From assembly GCA_031280375.1 (NCBI GenBank), contig JAITGU010000149.1, positions 1 through 36,126 of the forward strand: 36,126 bases of DNA. Reading direction: 5' to 3'. This document shows, one piece after another, positions 8,588-18,479 of this stretch (within the stretch, counting starts at the first letter, position 1; each line of letters starts with the position of its first letter). The DNA comes from Candidatus Methanovirga procula (lineage in GTDB: Archaea; Methanobacteriota; Methanobacteria; Methanobacteriales; Methanobacteriaceae). Under the pieces are notes generated by a model, which had not been told where the DNA came from, made no database searches, and worked only from the letters and a program-made list of their open reading frames with translations. A program made the position numbers and the translations under genes.

Positions 8588-8914
8588 TTGAATGTATGTG
8601 CTAAATGTGGATTTGAATTAAAAGAAGAAGATATTCTAAATGGCTGCCCTAACTGTGGTGGTAAGAAATTCAAATTTGTAAATAAAAATCCTAAAAAAAA
8701 GAATGGAAAAAAAGAAGATAAATCAATAACCCCTAAAACAAGTATAACTAAAAATTCCATAGAACAAGTTAAAGTTGAGGATAGAGGAGTATATGAAGTT
8801 AATGTTTCTAAACTTTTAGATGGTGGATCTGATGTTTATTCAGATAAAGAAGGCAACTATGCAATAGATATTAACTCTCTCCTTAAAAAAGGGCGTGAAA
8901 AGAAAGAAAATTAG
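8588..8914 (+). CDS. arvC: ArvC (OapC), zinc-ribbon protein
   Basis: The 108-residue protein opens with a zinc ribbon, CAKCGFELKEED then GCPNCGGKKF, giving two CxxC knuckles that bind one zinc. A lysine-rich, probably disordered linker follows, and then a conserved tail with GVYEVNVSKLLDGG and YAIDINSLL. This arrangement is that of the archaeal Zn-ribbon family found next to Era-like GTPases (OapC/ArvC). The start is TTG at 8588 behind AAGGATG. It lies about 130 bases after arvB, a wider gap than arvA-arvB, so it may have its own promoter. The function is inferred from the trio. Confidence 0.72.
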   Translation: MNVCAKCGFELKEEDILNGCPNCGGKKFKFVNKNPKKKNGKKEDKSITPKTSITKNSIEQVKVEDRGVYEVNVSKLLDGGSDVYSDKEGNYAIDINSLLKKGREKKEN

Positions 8915-9121
8915 CTTAATTCTTAAGATCACCCTAAATTTATTGTTTTTTCTTTTTAAACATCTTTTATTTGGCATTTAAGGAAACTGATGTATTTTGT
9001 GATTATAGAAATGAAAATAATTGTAAAATAAGTTGGAGTTTTACAAAAGGAGATGCTGACGAGAAATTATCAAAACATTATACATGAAGAATTTATGCAG
9101 AAAAATATTTATATCATGACA

Positions 9122-10753
9122 CTAGTAGTTCCATTTTTTTATTTTGCATTTTACATCGGTTATGGTTCCATTTTTAATTGGTCTGTCTTTGAGTGCTAAT
9201 GCAATTAAAGAAACATTGCTGTCTTCATAAGGTATGTAGTATTCTTTGTCGTTGATTTGTTTAAAAGATTTTTTGATTAGTGAATCTAATGATGCTTTTG
9301 GGTCTTCACTGTATTTAATTTCAACGATTGCAACATGATCGTCGTCCTCTTCAATTACTGTGTCTATGATTCCATGTCCTATAACTTTTTCACCGTCTAT
9401 TCTCATGCCCATTTCATCCAACCAAGTTAGTAAGATTGTTGAATATAGTTTCCATTTTTCAGTGCTTTTTTTACTTAATCTAAGAGAGAAAGGTATTCTT
9501 GAAAGTTTTATTTTCAATTTTTTAGCTAACTTATCACAATCACCATCTCTAATCCAAGTCCACATATCATCTTTAATAATATTGAAATCATCAGCCACTT
9601 TCCCTAAATAAATATTAGTTAAATTATCCTTATAAGCCTGTTCCACCTCAAAGTTAGGAATCCTAAGAGAATAATAAATCTCATCATCTTCAATGAACTC
9701 TTCATCAACGGTCAAGTAACCAGCCTGAAAAAGCAAAGTTGTCTCGTTGATGTTATAAGGATCAATGGCATCCAAATCAGTTTCTTTTAATACCGTTGGC
9801 TTAAAATAATCCTCAGTTATCTTCCTTTTTTTGAATATTTCAGCAATAAAACTTGGTGTTCCTGTTGAAAACCAAAAACTTGAAAACCTCTTTTGTGATA
9901 AAGCTCTTAAAGTAGAGTTTGGATTGAAAACATTACTTATCCCATCCCAACTGTAACCGTCGTAGAAGTAGTCAATTCTTTCTAATGTTTCATCAAAACT
10001 GTAATTGTTTTCATCTGCTAATACTTGTATGTGATTACTGTAGTGTTTTTTCAGTTCCTCGTGTGTTATTCCGCAGATTGTGGAGTAGTCCTTATCTAAG
10101 GTGATTTCTGTTAGGTTGTTGAATGTTGAGAAAATAGAGACTTTTGTGAACTTACTAAGTCCTGTTATGAAAACAAATTTAATATACTTTTCACTTTCTT
10201 TTAAAACATTGTAGAACTCTTGCAGTACTTTACGGTTTTCATTAGCTAAAGTTATATCATTTAAATTGCTGAGAATGGGAGCATCGTATTCATCAATTAA
10301 AACAACGACCTTATTTTCTTTCTCTGATAATTTTTCAATTAATTCTCCAAATTTAAATGTATAAGATCCTTTTTCACTTATTTTAATTTTATTTTTATTA
10401 GCAATATTTTCAATTAGTATTGAAAGGTCTTCTTTCAGCACCTTAGAATTTTCATTAGAAACTTGTTTCATAGATATCCGTATTACTGGATATTCAGTCC
10501 AATCTTTCCAATTATTATGGATGTAGGTATCTTTAAATAACTCTTTTTTTCCATTGAAGAAATTTTCTAAACTTGATAAAAACAGTGTTTTCCCGAATCT
10601 TCTTGGACGAGAAAGAAAATAATATTTCTCACCATGATCCATCATCTTCTTTATGAATTTTGTCTTATCAACATAGATTTTACCTTGTTCAATTAAACTA
10701 CTAAAACTAGCAATTCTTAAAGACAATTTACCCCTAATATCTTCTTTTATCAT
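9122..10753 (-). CDS. AAA-ATPase-like / PD-(D/E)XK nuclease domain protein
   Basis: This 543-residue protein has an N-terminal AAA-ATPase-like domain: FSSLIEQGKIYVDKTKFI, a Walker A-like RPRRFGKTLFLS (about 49-60) and a Walker B VVVLIDEYDAPI. The C-terminus carries a PD-(D/E)XK-type domain, with GHGIIDTVIEEDDDHVAIVE leading into EIKYSEDP. Such proteins are numerous, often in many copies, in gut bacteria and methanogens. Their role is unknown; links to DNA processing or mobile elements are speculative. I prefer ATG at 10753, with GGGGAT upstream, over an in-frame TTG at 10768. It stands alone next to a transposon relic. Confidence 0.75.
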   Translation of the reverse strand: MIKEDIRGKLSLRIASFSSLIEQGKIYVDKTKFIKKMMDHGEKYYFLSRPRRFGKTLFLSSLENFFNGKKELFKDTYIHNNWKDWTEYPVIRISMKQVSNENSKVLKEDLSILIENIANKNKIKISEKGSYTFKFGELIEKLSEKENKVVVLIDEYDAPILSNLNDITLANENRKVLQEFYNVLKESEKYIKFVFITGLSKFTKVSIFSTFNNLTEITLDKDYSTICGITHEELKKHYSNHIQVLADENNYSFDETLERIDYFYDGYSWDGISNVFNPNSTLRALSQKRFSSFWFSTGTPSFIAEIFKKRKITEDYFKPTVLKETDLDAIDPYNINETTLLFQAGYLTVDEEFIEDDEIYYSLRIPNFEVEQAYKDNLTNIYLGKVADDFNIIKDDMWTWIRDGDCDKLAKKLKIKLSRIPFSLRLSKKSTEKWKLYSTILLTWLDEMGMRIDGEKVIGHGIIDTVIEEDDDHVAIVEIKYSEDPKASLDSLIKKSFKQINDKEYYIPYEDSNVSLIALALKDRPIKNGTITDVKCKIKKWNY

Positions 10754-10802
10754 AATATTAATCCCCAAACAGTTAATGTTTTCATTTCTCTTATTTTAAT
10801 TA

Positions 10803-12000
10803 ATAATCAGTAGTTCGTAAAGTGAAAGTTATATATGTGCGGGTTTGTTATTAATATGTATGACAAAAAAAACAACCCAGCATAGATTTTTATGTAATGA
10901 TGATGTATTAAATGTTTCGGCTGTTTTGGTTGAAGATGTTTTAAAGTTGGTTTCGGCTTCTAATGTGGTGTATACTGATAAAGAAATTGTTTATCACCTT
11001 CTTAATGCTTCTTTCCAAGACGAGTGTTAATCATGTTAGTGAGTTTTGCCATGATGCTCCTTGCGAAGGAACTGTTAGATATAGGCTTCGTAAACCTTGA
11101 GTTAGATACTCTATCAGCAAAATTTAAAACGATAACTTGAAAATTCATGCTGTTAAAACTGTGTCTAGGAAATTTAACGAGTTCGCTATTGACTTTGTAA
11201 AACATTCCATTTTATGGTGAGGAAAAAAACCCTGGTGGACACCATTTAGATACTAAACCTAAAAAATGGAACAAGCCATCTTCTCTGCTTTATGCCCTCC
11301 ATATACATGATACTGAGAAAAATAAACGATTACACAATTAGCAGTGAAATACATAAAAAAAAAGTGGATACTCTAAAAAGAAACAGTGAACTTTTTAATA
11401 AATGAAATCCAAAAAGTAAGGGTTTAAAATTAAATGTACTTTTACTTAGATAAAGAGTTTTTTTACTGCAGGAGTGATAAACCATCTTAAAATATAGAAA
11501 AATACCTTTTATTATATCCTGTGTAAAGAAAGGCAAAAGTGGAGGATATAAGAAACCTCTACATAGGTAGAAAAAGCTTACTCTACACAATACACAATGA
11601 AATCAAAAAAAGTGATGAGCCACTTATCCAAGTTAATGTTGTAGTAAAAATACTCTAAAAGACAATATACAAAGAAAAAGGAATAAAATACTTTGGGTAT
11701 GCAGTTATACAATGTAGAGGTACCTATTAAAAATACATTTAAAGAATACAGAAAACATTTTTGGATATAGAATACCAGTCACCGATTAATGAATCAAGCA
11801 AGAATACACACCAGCACAAAAAATCCAGTGCTTAAATTGTTATAATCTTGGTTTAGGTCTTCTTTTAGTTAATACTTGGATCTACATACAATGGTTCTAC
11901 CTCAGCATACCACGACAAGGTGGCAGACAAAAAGTAACATGAATATCAGTATATGTTTAAATTAATTTTATAGAAACACTCCATGAAAAAAATTATTTTC
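10803..12000 (+). mobile_element. Decayed DDE transposon, copy 1 (right end missing)
   Basis: The left terminal sequence AATCAGTAGTTCGTAAAGTG (10805-10824) precedes a broken transposase starting MTKKTTQHRFLCNDDVLNVS (10860-11030). Further pieces in shifting frames follow to about 11945, including a SSYRLMNQARIHT-like region read through errors, and they match copy 2 at 17026-18412. The part after 11945 matches only in pieces (AATTTTATA, CTCCATGAAAAA), and no right inverted repeat is present. The family looks like ISH3-type DDE transposases, judged by the EYRK..GIESSYRLMNQ block; this is recognition from memory. The element cannot move by its own enzyme. It fills the 1.27-kb gap between the AAA/PD-(D/E)XK gene and comE. 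Confidence 0.7.
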
Positions 12001-12036
12001 AATTAAAAAAAACTCTCTTAAATTTAAAACAAAGCA

Positions 12037-12576
12037 TTATATTGACTTCATAAACCTATTCTTTATTATTTTTGGACTTAAATCAATGATTCCAACATCT
12101 ACATTTCCAGGAGATACTCTATAATGAATAAATACACTATTTTCCTGATTTTTAGTTAAACTATCATTAAAATCAATCTCATTAAAATCATAGCTATTTT
12201 TAAAACCCATACTTTTAGCTATTTTTAATAAATCTGTGTTTCTACAATAAGTTGGTTGATTTCCTGTAGAACCATAAACACAATTATCAATAACAATTAA
12301 AATAAGATTATCAGGATTTTGATTTGCTATTGTAACCAAAGAACCTAAATTCATGAGAATGGATCCATCACCATCTAAAATTATAACCTTTTCTTTTTGA
12401 GATAATGCTAAACCTAAGCCAATAGAAGAGGCAAGTCCCATTGAACCCAACATATAAAAATTTCGATTCCTATCATTAATATCATAGAGTTCTCTTGAAG
12501 GAAAACCTATATTTGCAACTACTATCTCAGCAGTAATGTATTTCATAATATTTTTTATTCCATCATATCTTTTCAT
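12037..12576 (-). CDS. comE: Sulfopyruvate decarboxylase, beta (ThDP-binding) subunit
   Basis: This 179-residue protein matches the C-terminal thiamine diphosphate-binding half of ThDP decarboxylases. It has the signature GDGSILMNLGSLVTIANQNP ending in VIDN (the GDG...N motif that binds ThDP and Mg), with MLGSMGLASSIGLGLAL before it. ComE pairs with ComD to turn sulfopyruvate into sulfoacetaldehyde in coenzyme M synthesis. The length agrees with stand-alone ComE of about 180-190 residues. Unusually, no comD is adjacent: downstream is a transposon relic, upstream a 390-base spacer with hairpins. Another two-subunit ThDP decarboxylase, such as phosphonopyruvate decarboxylase-like, is a less likely alternative. 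Confidence 0.8.
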   Translation of the reverse strand: MKRYDGIKNIMKYITAEIVVANIGFPSRELYDINDRNRNFYMLGSMGLASSIGLGLALSQKEKVIILDGDGSILMNLGSLVTIANQNPDNLILIVIDNCVYGSTGNQPTYCRNTDLLKIAKSMGFKNSYDFNEIDFNDSLTKNQENSVFIHYRVSPGNVDVGIIDLSPKIIKNRFMKSI

Positions 12577-12659
12577 AAGTTACCACATACTTAGTTTAAC
12601 AGGCCATACAGTTTATCAATTTAGATCAATATAGTCATTTGGAAAATTTTATAAAATTA

Positions 12660-12820
12660 CTGAAAATCCTTTAGATTACTGAAAATCCTTTGGATTTTCA
12701 TAATTACAAAAATTAAAAATTTTTGGTAATTTTCATATTTATAAAATTTTTTATTTTATAAGTCTAGAAATCTCTGATTTTTAATAATTACAAAAATCTT
12801 TGATTTTTGGTAATTTTAAT
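12660..12820 (-). repeat. Tandem hairpin-forming repeats upstream of comE
   Basis: Two imperfect copies about 84 bases apart each hold a hairpin: ATTAC...GTAAT arms around AAAAATC/GATTTTT at 12787-12813, and a related one at 12703-12730. A perfect stem GAAAATCC/GGATTTTC with a three-base loop lies at 12681-12699, and CTGAAAATCCTTTRGATT is repeated directly at 12660 and 12680. The array lies between the valS stop and the comE start. It could be a structured leader, a processing or termination site for valS, or a small repeat element. The rest of 12577-12965 shows no gene. Confidence 0.5.
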
Positions 12821-12965
12821 GATTGATATACATTATTTAAATTTAATTTAAAGATATTTTATAAGATAATTATCACTAAATTAAACATAGATAACATTCT
12901 CTAAAATAACTTCAAAAAATAAATCTTCAAACTTTACACATGAACTTATACAACCCATTAGTTAA

Positions 12966-15668
12966 TTATCGGACAATTTCTACAATCAAATCCAAATCAT
13001 CTAAATTTAATAGATCAACCTTCTTACCACTTTCTCCTTGTAATTCTTTCTCTATATTAAGATGTTCATAAGTTATCACACTTCCTTCAATATCTATCTT
13101 CCCATAATCCTCAAGGGTTTTAGCTATTTCATCTGTAGTTACTGAACTTAGATATTGAATTATTTTTTTTGCATCACCTTTAAATTCTGGTCCTATTTTA
13201 TCCATTCTTGGTGTAACTTCAACAACTTTCTCTTTAATATCAGGTTTATCATTTTTAATATCTAAATTCACTATTTTTAGAGTTCCTTTAATATCTTCCT
13301 TAAACTGATTTAAAATATCTAAGAACCCATCCGTTCTTGTGTAGATATTAACTGTGTTTAATGAATGATTTAAAGGTATTTTAGAAGAAGACTTAAATCG
13401 TCTTATGTTGTCAATCAATTCAATAGCTTTATCTCCTTCATTTTCACATTTCAAATCAATGCGATTATTATCTACATTAGGCCAAGACCCATCTTGAACA
13501 ATATCTTTATCATCGAGTAAATAGCTATACACATCATGAGTAAAATGTGGAGTGATTGGAGTAAGTAGTCTCAAACTTGTATCCACAACTGTTTTTAATG
13601 TGTATCTAGCTGATAATTTAGATTGAATGCTTTTTTCATCCTGACTTTCATTATAAAGCCTATATTTAACAGATTCAATGTACTCATCACAAAAATCATG
13701 CCAAATAAATCTTTGAGTTGAGCTTATTGCACTTGAAAAGCTATATTCCTCAAATCCATTTGTAACTTCTAAAACAAGTTTATTTAATTTAGATAAAATC
13801 CATTTATCTAATGGTTCTAATATTGGTTTATCTTCAATAGTTCCATCAATATGAAGACTAATGAATCTGAAAGCATTCCAAAATTTCCTTAAGAATTTGT
13901 AAGCATATTTAATATCTTTCCAGTCAAATGGTAAGTCTGAGCCAGGTGAACTATTTGCAGCCCAAATTCTAAGTGAGTCTGCTCCATATTGGTTTATAAC
14001 TTCATCAGGAGCTATTACATTTCCACGAGATTTACTCATTTTATATCCATCTTCACCAAAAACCATTCCATTAATTTCAATATCTTTAAATGGTTTAAGA
14101 CCTGTTAAAGCCTTAGTTCTAAGGATTGTGTAAAATGTCCAGGTCCTAATTATATCATGACCCTGCGGGCGTAAATCAGCTGGAAAATAATCCTTATATG
14201 TTGGATCTGGCCAATTAGCATTCCAAAGTGGAGATATTGAACTATCCATCCAAGTATCTAAAACATCCTCTTCTCCTATAAAATTAGTGGAGCCACAATC
14301 ACAAATATAATCTATCTTATTTCCATTTTCATCAATAGTTATTGGATTTATTTGTGTTGGATCAACAGGCAACTCTTCCTCTACAGCAATATGAACTTTT
14401 CCACAATCCTCACAAAACCAAACTGGAATTGGTGTTGCAAATATTCTTTGTCGTGAAATACACCAATCCCATTGCATAGAATCAGCCCAATTTATCAATC
14501 GACTTTTCATATGTTCTGGAACCCAATTAATTTCATCTGCTGTTTGTTTAATATCATTGTTAAGTTTATTAACATTGATAAACCATTGTTTTTTAACCAA
14601 TATCTCAATTGGAGTTTTGCATCGCCAACACTTGCCAACATTCTGACTAACTCTTTCCTGCTTTTCAATAGAACTATTTTCTTTTAAATCATTGATGACG
14701 GCCAATTTAGATTCATTTAAACTCATACCTTCATATTTGCCAGCAGTTTCAGTCATTCGTCCCTTTTCATCAATTATTTCAATTGTATCTAAGTTATGTT
14801 TGTTAACCCATGAAACATCAGTTTTATCACCAAAAGTACATACCATAACGGCTCCAGTACCAAAATTAGGATCAACCTCATCATCAGCTATAACCCCAAC
14901 TTTTTGACCAGATAATGGAACTTCAACCTTTTCACCAATTAAATTAGAATATCTTTCATCTTCTGGATTTACAACAACACCAACACACGCAGACATTAAT
15001 TCTGGACGGGTGGTAGCTATTAAAACACCGTCTTCTGAATCTCCCTCTTTAACCAAACCTTTAAATCTAACATAATTTAAATTAGTTTCATTACTTTCAT
15101 ATTCAACCTCTGCAAATGCAATAGCTGTTTCACATCTTGGACACCAGTTAACAGGATGAACTCCTTGATAAATCAAATCTTCATCATACATCTTTAAAAA
15201 AGAATACTGTGTTTTTTTCATGTATTCAGGAGTCATAGTTATAAATTCTCTACTCCAATCTTGAGAAAAACCAATTGATTTCATCTGAGTTCTCATTAAA
15301 CCAATGTTTTCCTTTGTTAAATCAACACACATTTTTCTAAACTGTGATCTTGATACATTATTTTTTTTAATATTATGTGTTTCTTCGACCTTAACTTCAG
15401 TTGGTAGACCATGACAATCCCATCCTTGAGGAAATAAAACATCATAATCTTTTAATCGTTTATATCTTGCAATCATATCTATATAAACCCAATTTAAAAC
15501 ATGACCCATATGTATAGATCCTGTTGGATAAGGTGGAGGAGTGTCAATTATATAGCTTGGTCTTGTTCCATCACCAACGAATTTATGGACTTTAGTATCT
15601 TCCCATCTGTTTTGCCAATATTTTTCTTTTTTATAATCATATTCTTTTGGAACAGTCTTTTTAGTCAT
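12966..15668 (-). CDS. valS: Valyl-tRNA synthetase
   Basis: This 900-residue class I aminoacyl-tRNA synthetase charges tRNA-Val. It has the HIGH-type motif as HMGH (53-56, in [16 protein letters not shown]) and KMSKS at 543-547 ([10 protein letters not shown]). Between them are the CP1 editing domain with [14 protein letters not shown] and [15 protein letters not shown], and zinc-knuckle cysteines such as CWRCKTP and CEDCGKVH. The anticodon-binding helices follow ([12 protein letters not shown]). The [10 protein letters not shown] segment is typical of ValRS. The length is as expected for archaeal ValRS. The start ATG at 15668 has a GGAG-containing site about six bases upstream. It is transcribed alone, with comE 390 bases downstream. 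Confidence 0.97.
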   Translation of the reverse strand: MTKKTVPKEYDYKKEKYWQNRWEDTKVHKFVGDGTRPSYIIDTPPPYPTGSIHMGHVLNWVYIDMIARYKRLKDYDVLFPQGWDCHGLPTEVKVEETHNIKKNNVSRSQFRKMCVDLTKENIGLMRTQMKSIGFSQDWSREFITMTPEYMKKTQYSFLKMYDEDLIYQGVHPVNWCPRCETAIAFAEVEYESNETNLNYVRFKGLVKEGDSEDGVLIATTRPELMSACVGVVVNPEDERYSNLIGEKVEVPLSGQKVGVIADDEVDPNFGTGAVMVCTFGDKTDVSWVNKHNLDTIEIIDEKGRMTETAGKYEGMSLNESKLAVINDLKENSSIEKQERVSQNVGKCWRCKTPIEILVKKQWFINVNKLNNDIKQTADEINWVPEHMKSRLINWADSMQWDWCISRQRIFATPIPVWFCEDCGKVHIAVEEELPVDPTQINPITIDENGNKIDYICDCGSTNFIGEEDVLDTWMDSSISPLWNANWPDPTYKDYFPADLRPQGHDIIRTWTFYTILRTKALTGLKPFKDIEINGMVFGEDGYKMSKSRGNVIAPDEVINQYGADSLRIWAANSSPGSDLPFDWKDIKYAYKFLRKFWNAFRFISLHIDGTIEDKPILEPLDKWILSKLNKLVLEVTNGFEEYSFSSAISSTQRFIWHDFCDEYIESVKYRLYNESQDEKSIQSKLSARYTLKTVVDTSLRLLTPITPHFTHDVYSYLLDDKDIVQDGSWPNVDNNRIDLKCENEGDKAIELIDNIRRFKSSSKIPLNHSLNTVNIYTRTDGFLDILNQFKEDIKGTLKIVNLDIKNDKPDIKEKVVEVTPRMDKIGPEFKGDAKKIIQYLSSVTTDEIAKTLEDYGKIDIEGSVITYEHLNIEKELQGESGKKVDLLNLDDLDLIVEIVR

Positions 15669-15949
15669 TCAATTTCTCCAAATAATGAAATAACAATTAA
15701 TTAATAAATAATTATATGAATAGCAAATATAAACAATAATATACAATAAAATAATAATATATAACATAAAATAATTAAAACAATAATTTCAATATAAATA
15801 ACAATTTCTAAATAATGATTCAGTAAAAATAGTTTAAAATAAAATTAAGTTATTTAATAAGATTAATAAATTTAAATATCAAACACCCGATTGATCCTAT
15901 TCTTTAAAAAAATCATATTCTTTAAAATTTATTAAATAATTAAGTTTAA

Positions 15950-16078
15950 AAATCAATGCTGTTAAGTTAATAAACTTTATTAAAAATTTGTTTGTTATTA
16001 ATTCTTTAAATCTTTTAAATTATAAAAATATTCACTTAAATTTTTAAAATTTAAATCTTAAATTCACAGCATTGGTTT
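15950..16078. repeat. MITE-like element with terminal inverted repeats
   Basis: AATCAATGCTGT at 15951-15962 and ACAGCATTGGTT at 16066-16077 form a 12-base inverted repeat with one mismatch. They delimit about 128 bases of AT-rich, non-coding DNA. The first 75 bases are repeated at 627-701. Short length, inverted ends, no gene and a second copy fit a miniature transposable element. No full element with the same ends is present in the window. The rest of the 15669-16310 spacer is plain AT-rich sequence. Confidence 0.55.
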
Positions 16079-16310
16079 AAAAATATAGCTAATCAATGTT
16101 TTTTCAATTTAATCGAATTATCATATTTTATATTATATAAATTCCATCACTTTAATAAAATAAAATGATATATACAATAAGATATAAGAAGTTTTGATAT
16201 ATATAATTTATTACAAAATCTTATTTTATTTATTAAATTAAAGAACAATGAAACTGAACTATTTATTAGATCATATAAATTAAACTGTACAAAAGAAATA
16301 ATAATTATAA

Positions 16311-16360
16311 TAATCAGTAGTTCGTAAAGTGTTTTTCTATTTTTGTGTGTTTTGTATGTT
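16311..16360 (-). mobile_element. Isolated right end of the DDE transposon, inverted
   Basis: TAATCAGTAGTTCGTAAAGTG then TTTTTCTATTTTTGTGT matches the reverse complement of the right end of copy 2 (18372-18415) over roughly 45 bases. No transposase sequence follows. It is therefore a stray end from a lost copy in opposite orientation, lying beside the cysteine-rich protein gene. Confidence 0.6.
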
Positions 16361-16455
16361 TAAAACCTTGTGAAATGCCGTATTTTATGGTTGAGTAATG
16401 CTATTCTCCATAAAATCATGTTTTTTTTATTATTGGGAGTGGGTACATATTAAAT

Positions 16456-16481
16456 AAAAAAAAGAATAAAAAAAAAAAGAA
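16456..16481 (-). terminator. T-tracts after the cysteine-rich protein gene
   Basis: On the minus strand two runs of T (about 11 and 8) separated by ATTC begin directly after the stop codon at 16484. Such tracts are typical archaeal terminators. Confidence 0.5.
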
Positions 16482-16483
16482 TA

Positions 16484-16861
16484 TTAGACTGATCTAATAT
16501 CATATTCTGGTGGTTCATAAAAACATATTTCTGGTATTACTTTTACTTTAAGAATATAAAAATGCCAGTCAGGACGACAGATCATGAAATCAGCAGTAGT
16601 ACCTACACAAGTCGATCCGATACCAGTGAGTACACAACAATTACCGTATGAACAATTAGAAATACTAACATGTTTTAGTGCATTACCAATAGGAATCAAG
16701 CCATTACATATTTTGCAGGTTTCACCTACTCCGAGGGTTATGACACAACCATCATGTGGTTGGTATGAACCTCGGTCTGCTGCACTGATGTTGTTTAATC
16801 CAACGGCTGAACAACCAATAGCTAAAATAGCTAATATCATTAAACTCTTCAAATTCAACAT
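16484..16861 (-). CDS. Small secreted cysteine-rich protein, unknown function
   Basis: This protein of about 125 residues begins with a clear signal peptide (LNLKSLMILAILAIGCSAVG, then a likely cut after NISAA). The mature part holds about nine cysteines, including ETCKICNG, NCSYGNCCVL, STCVG and MICRP, suggesting a disulfide-bonded or metal-binding exported domain. I do not recognise a family. ATG at 16861 is chosen because a perfect GGAGGTGA lies eight bases before it; an in-frame TTG lies six bases upstream. T-tracts follow the stop. It sits between a stray transposon end and transposon copy 2, which suggests an acquired or rearranged locus. Confidence 0.65.
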   Translation of the reverse strand: MLNLKSLMILAILAIGCSAVGLNNISAADRGSYQPHDGCVITLGVGETCKICNGLIPIGNALKHVSISNCSYGNCCVLTGIGSTCVGTTADFMICRPDWHFYILKVKVIPEICFYEPPEYDIRSV

Positions 16862-17023
16862 TAACAATTCACCTCCATATAATATTATATTATTTAATTT
16901 ATATTATGTGTAACTAAAAAAAATATTAGTTACAATTATAACCTTATTCATTATCACTATATAAACATTACTATTTTAGATGATGTTTCACCCACCACCG
17001 AAGACTTTTATATAAATTACATT

Positions 17024-18415
17024 AATTAGTAGTTCGCAAAAAGTAAAAAATTATATGTTATAGTTGTATTATATTAGTTTATGCCAAAAAAAGCATCCAC
17101 ATAAAGTATTATTGAATGATGTATTAAACTTTTCGGTGCATCAGATTAAGAATTTGTTAAATTTGAATTCAGTTCCTAATTCAATGTATGGGGATAAAAC
17201 TATTATTTACATATCTTTTTAATGCTGCTGCTTCTCAAAATAGTATTAATCAGGTGAGTGACCTTTTGTTAATGCTCTTAGTGAAGGAACTGTTAGATAT
17301 AAGCTTTGTAAACTAATTTAAATCAACTTCAACAGCGTTTTAAATGATCAATCGAAAATTCATGCGAATAAAACCATACAGAGGAAAACTAATACTTTTG
17401 CTATTGATTTTGTCAACACCCCATTATTATGGTGAGGAAAAAAAATGATGGTGACACTATAAAAACTAAACCTAAGCAATGAACTAGTCGATTTTTTGCT
17501 TTATGCTTCCATATATATGATATTAAGGAATAAATGTTATACTTTAGCTGTGAAATATATTGGAAAAAGAGATAGTTTAAGAGAGACACTGTAGACTTCT
17601 TAATAAATGAAATTCAGAAATAATGGATTTAAAGTTAAGGGACTTTTACCTTGATAGGGAGTTTTACAGAGTAAAAGTTTATAGATTATCTTCAAAATAG
17701 AGAATATACCTTCATATTATGCCTTGTGTGAAAAAAGGATCATACTGGAGGATATACAAAAACTTTTCAAAGGTAGGAGAAGCTACACCTACCAACTACA
17801 CTATGTGTTCAAAAAAAAGAAGTTTACTTTTCAAGTTATATGATATTGGTTAAATATTCTAAGGGTAAATATGGTCGAAATGGAATAGAGTATTTTGCAT
17901 ATGCAGTTTATATATATGGATTATTCCAGTGAAAAATACATTTAAAGAATATAGAAAATGTTTTGGAATAGAATCCAGCTATCGATTAATGAACCAAGCA
18001 CGAATACACACAAACAAAAAATCCAGTGTTGAGATTATTATATATGGGATTAAGTCTTCTGTTAGTTAATATTTGGATTTATATCAAAATGGACCAATGT
18101 CTCAGCATACCACGACAAGGCGTCGCCAACCAGTAACATGGACATTCAAAACAATGTTAAAACAGATCAACCGAATAACAGAAGAAAAATTAGGATTTAG
18201 TAGCCATATAACAATTTTATAAAAGCAACAGCTCCATGAAAAATTTCGTAAAAAAATGCCTGTAAAATTATGGAAATTTCAAACTAACAAACTTAAAATA
18301 CACAACAATCTAAAACAATTACAAGCACAGAATAAAAATATTGATAAAAAAAGAATAAAACACAAAAAATATAAAAACACAAAAACACAAAAACACTTTA
18401 CGAACTACTGATAAT
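17024..18415 (+). mobile_element. Decayed DDE transposon, copy 2, both ends present
   Basis: The terminal inverted repeats are TAGTAGTTCGCAAAAAGT (left, 17027-17044) and CACTTTACGAACTACTGAT (right, 18394-18412), giving about 1.39 kb. The interior matches copy 1 and holds a transposase broken by many stops and frameshifts. Recognisable pieces are LDREFYRVKV (around 17650-17690), ending in the second catalytic-type Asp context, and IESSYRLMNQARIHT (around 17965-18015). The best guess is an ISH3-like DDE family, which fits the size. I could not define a target-site duplication. The right end lies about 65 bases before the next gene, so it may have altered that gene's promoter. Nothing else is visible in 16862-18479. 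Confidence 0.7.
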
Positions 18416-18479
18416 AATTACTAAAATAATAATAGAAATAATTAAAATATAAATAAGAAATATTTAATAAGGTGAAAAA

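Noticed and set aside
11002-11205. Minus-strand frame of 67 codons
   Set aside because: It is antisense to transposon copy 1.
11330-11590. Minus-strand frame of 86 codons with hydrophobic runs
   Set aside because: It is antisense to the decayed transposase of copy 1 and has no ribosome site.
14472-14907. Two plus-strand frames of 71 codons each
   Set aside because: They are antisense to valS, which is unmistakable.
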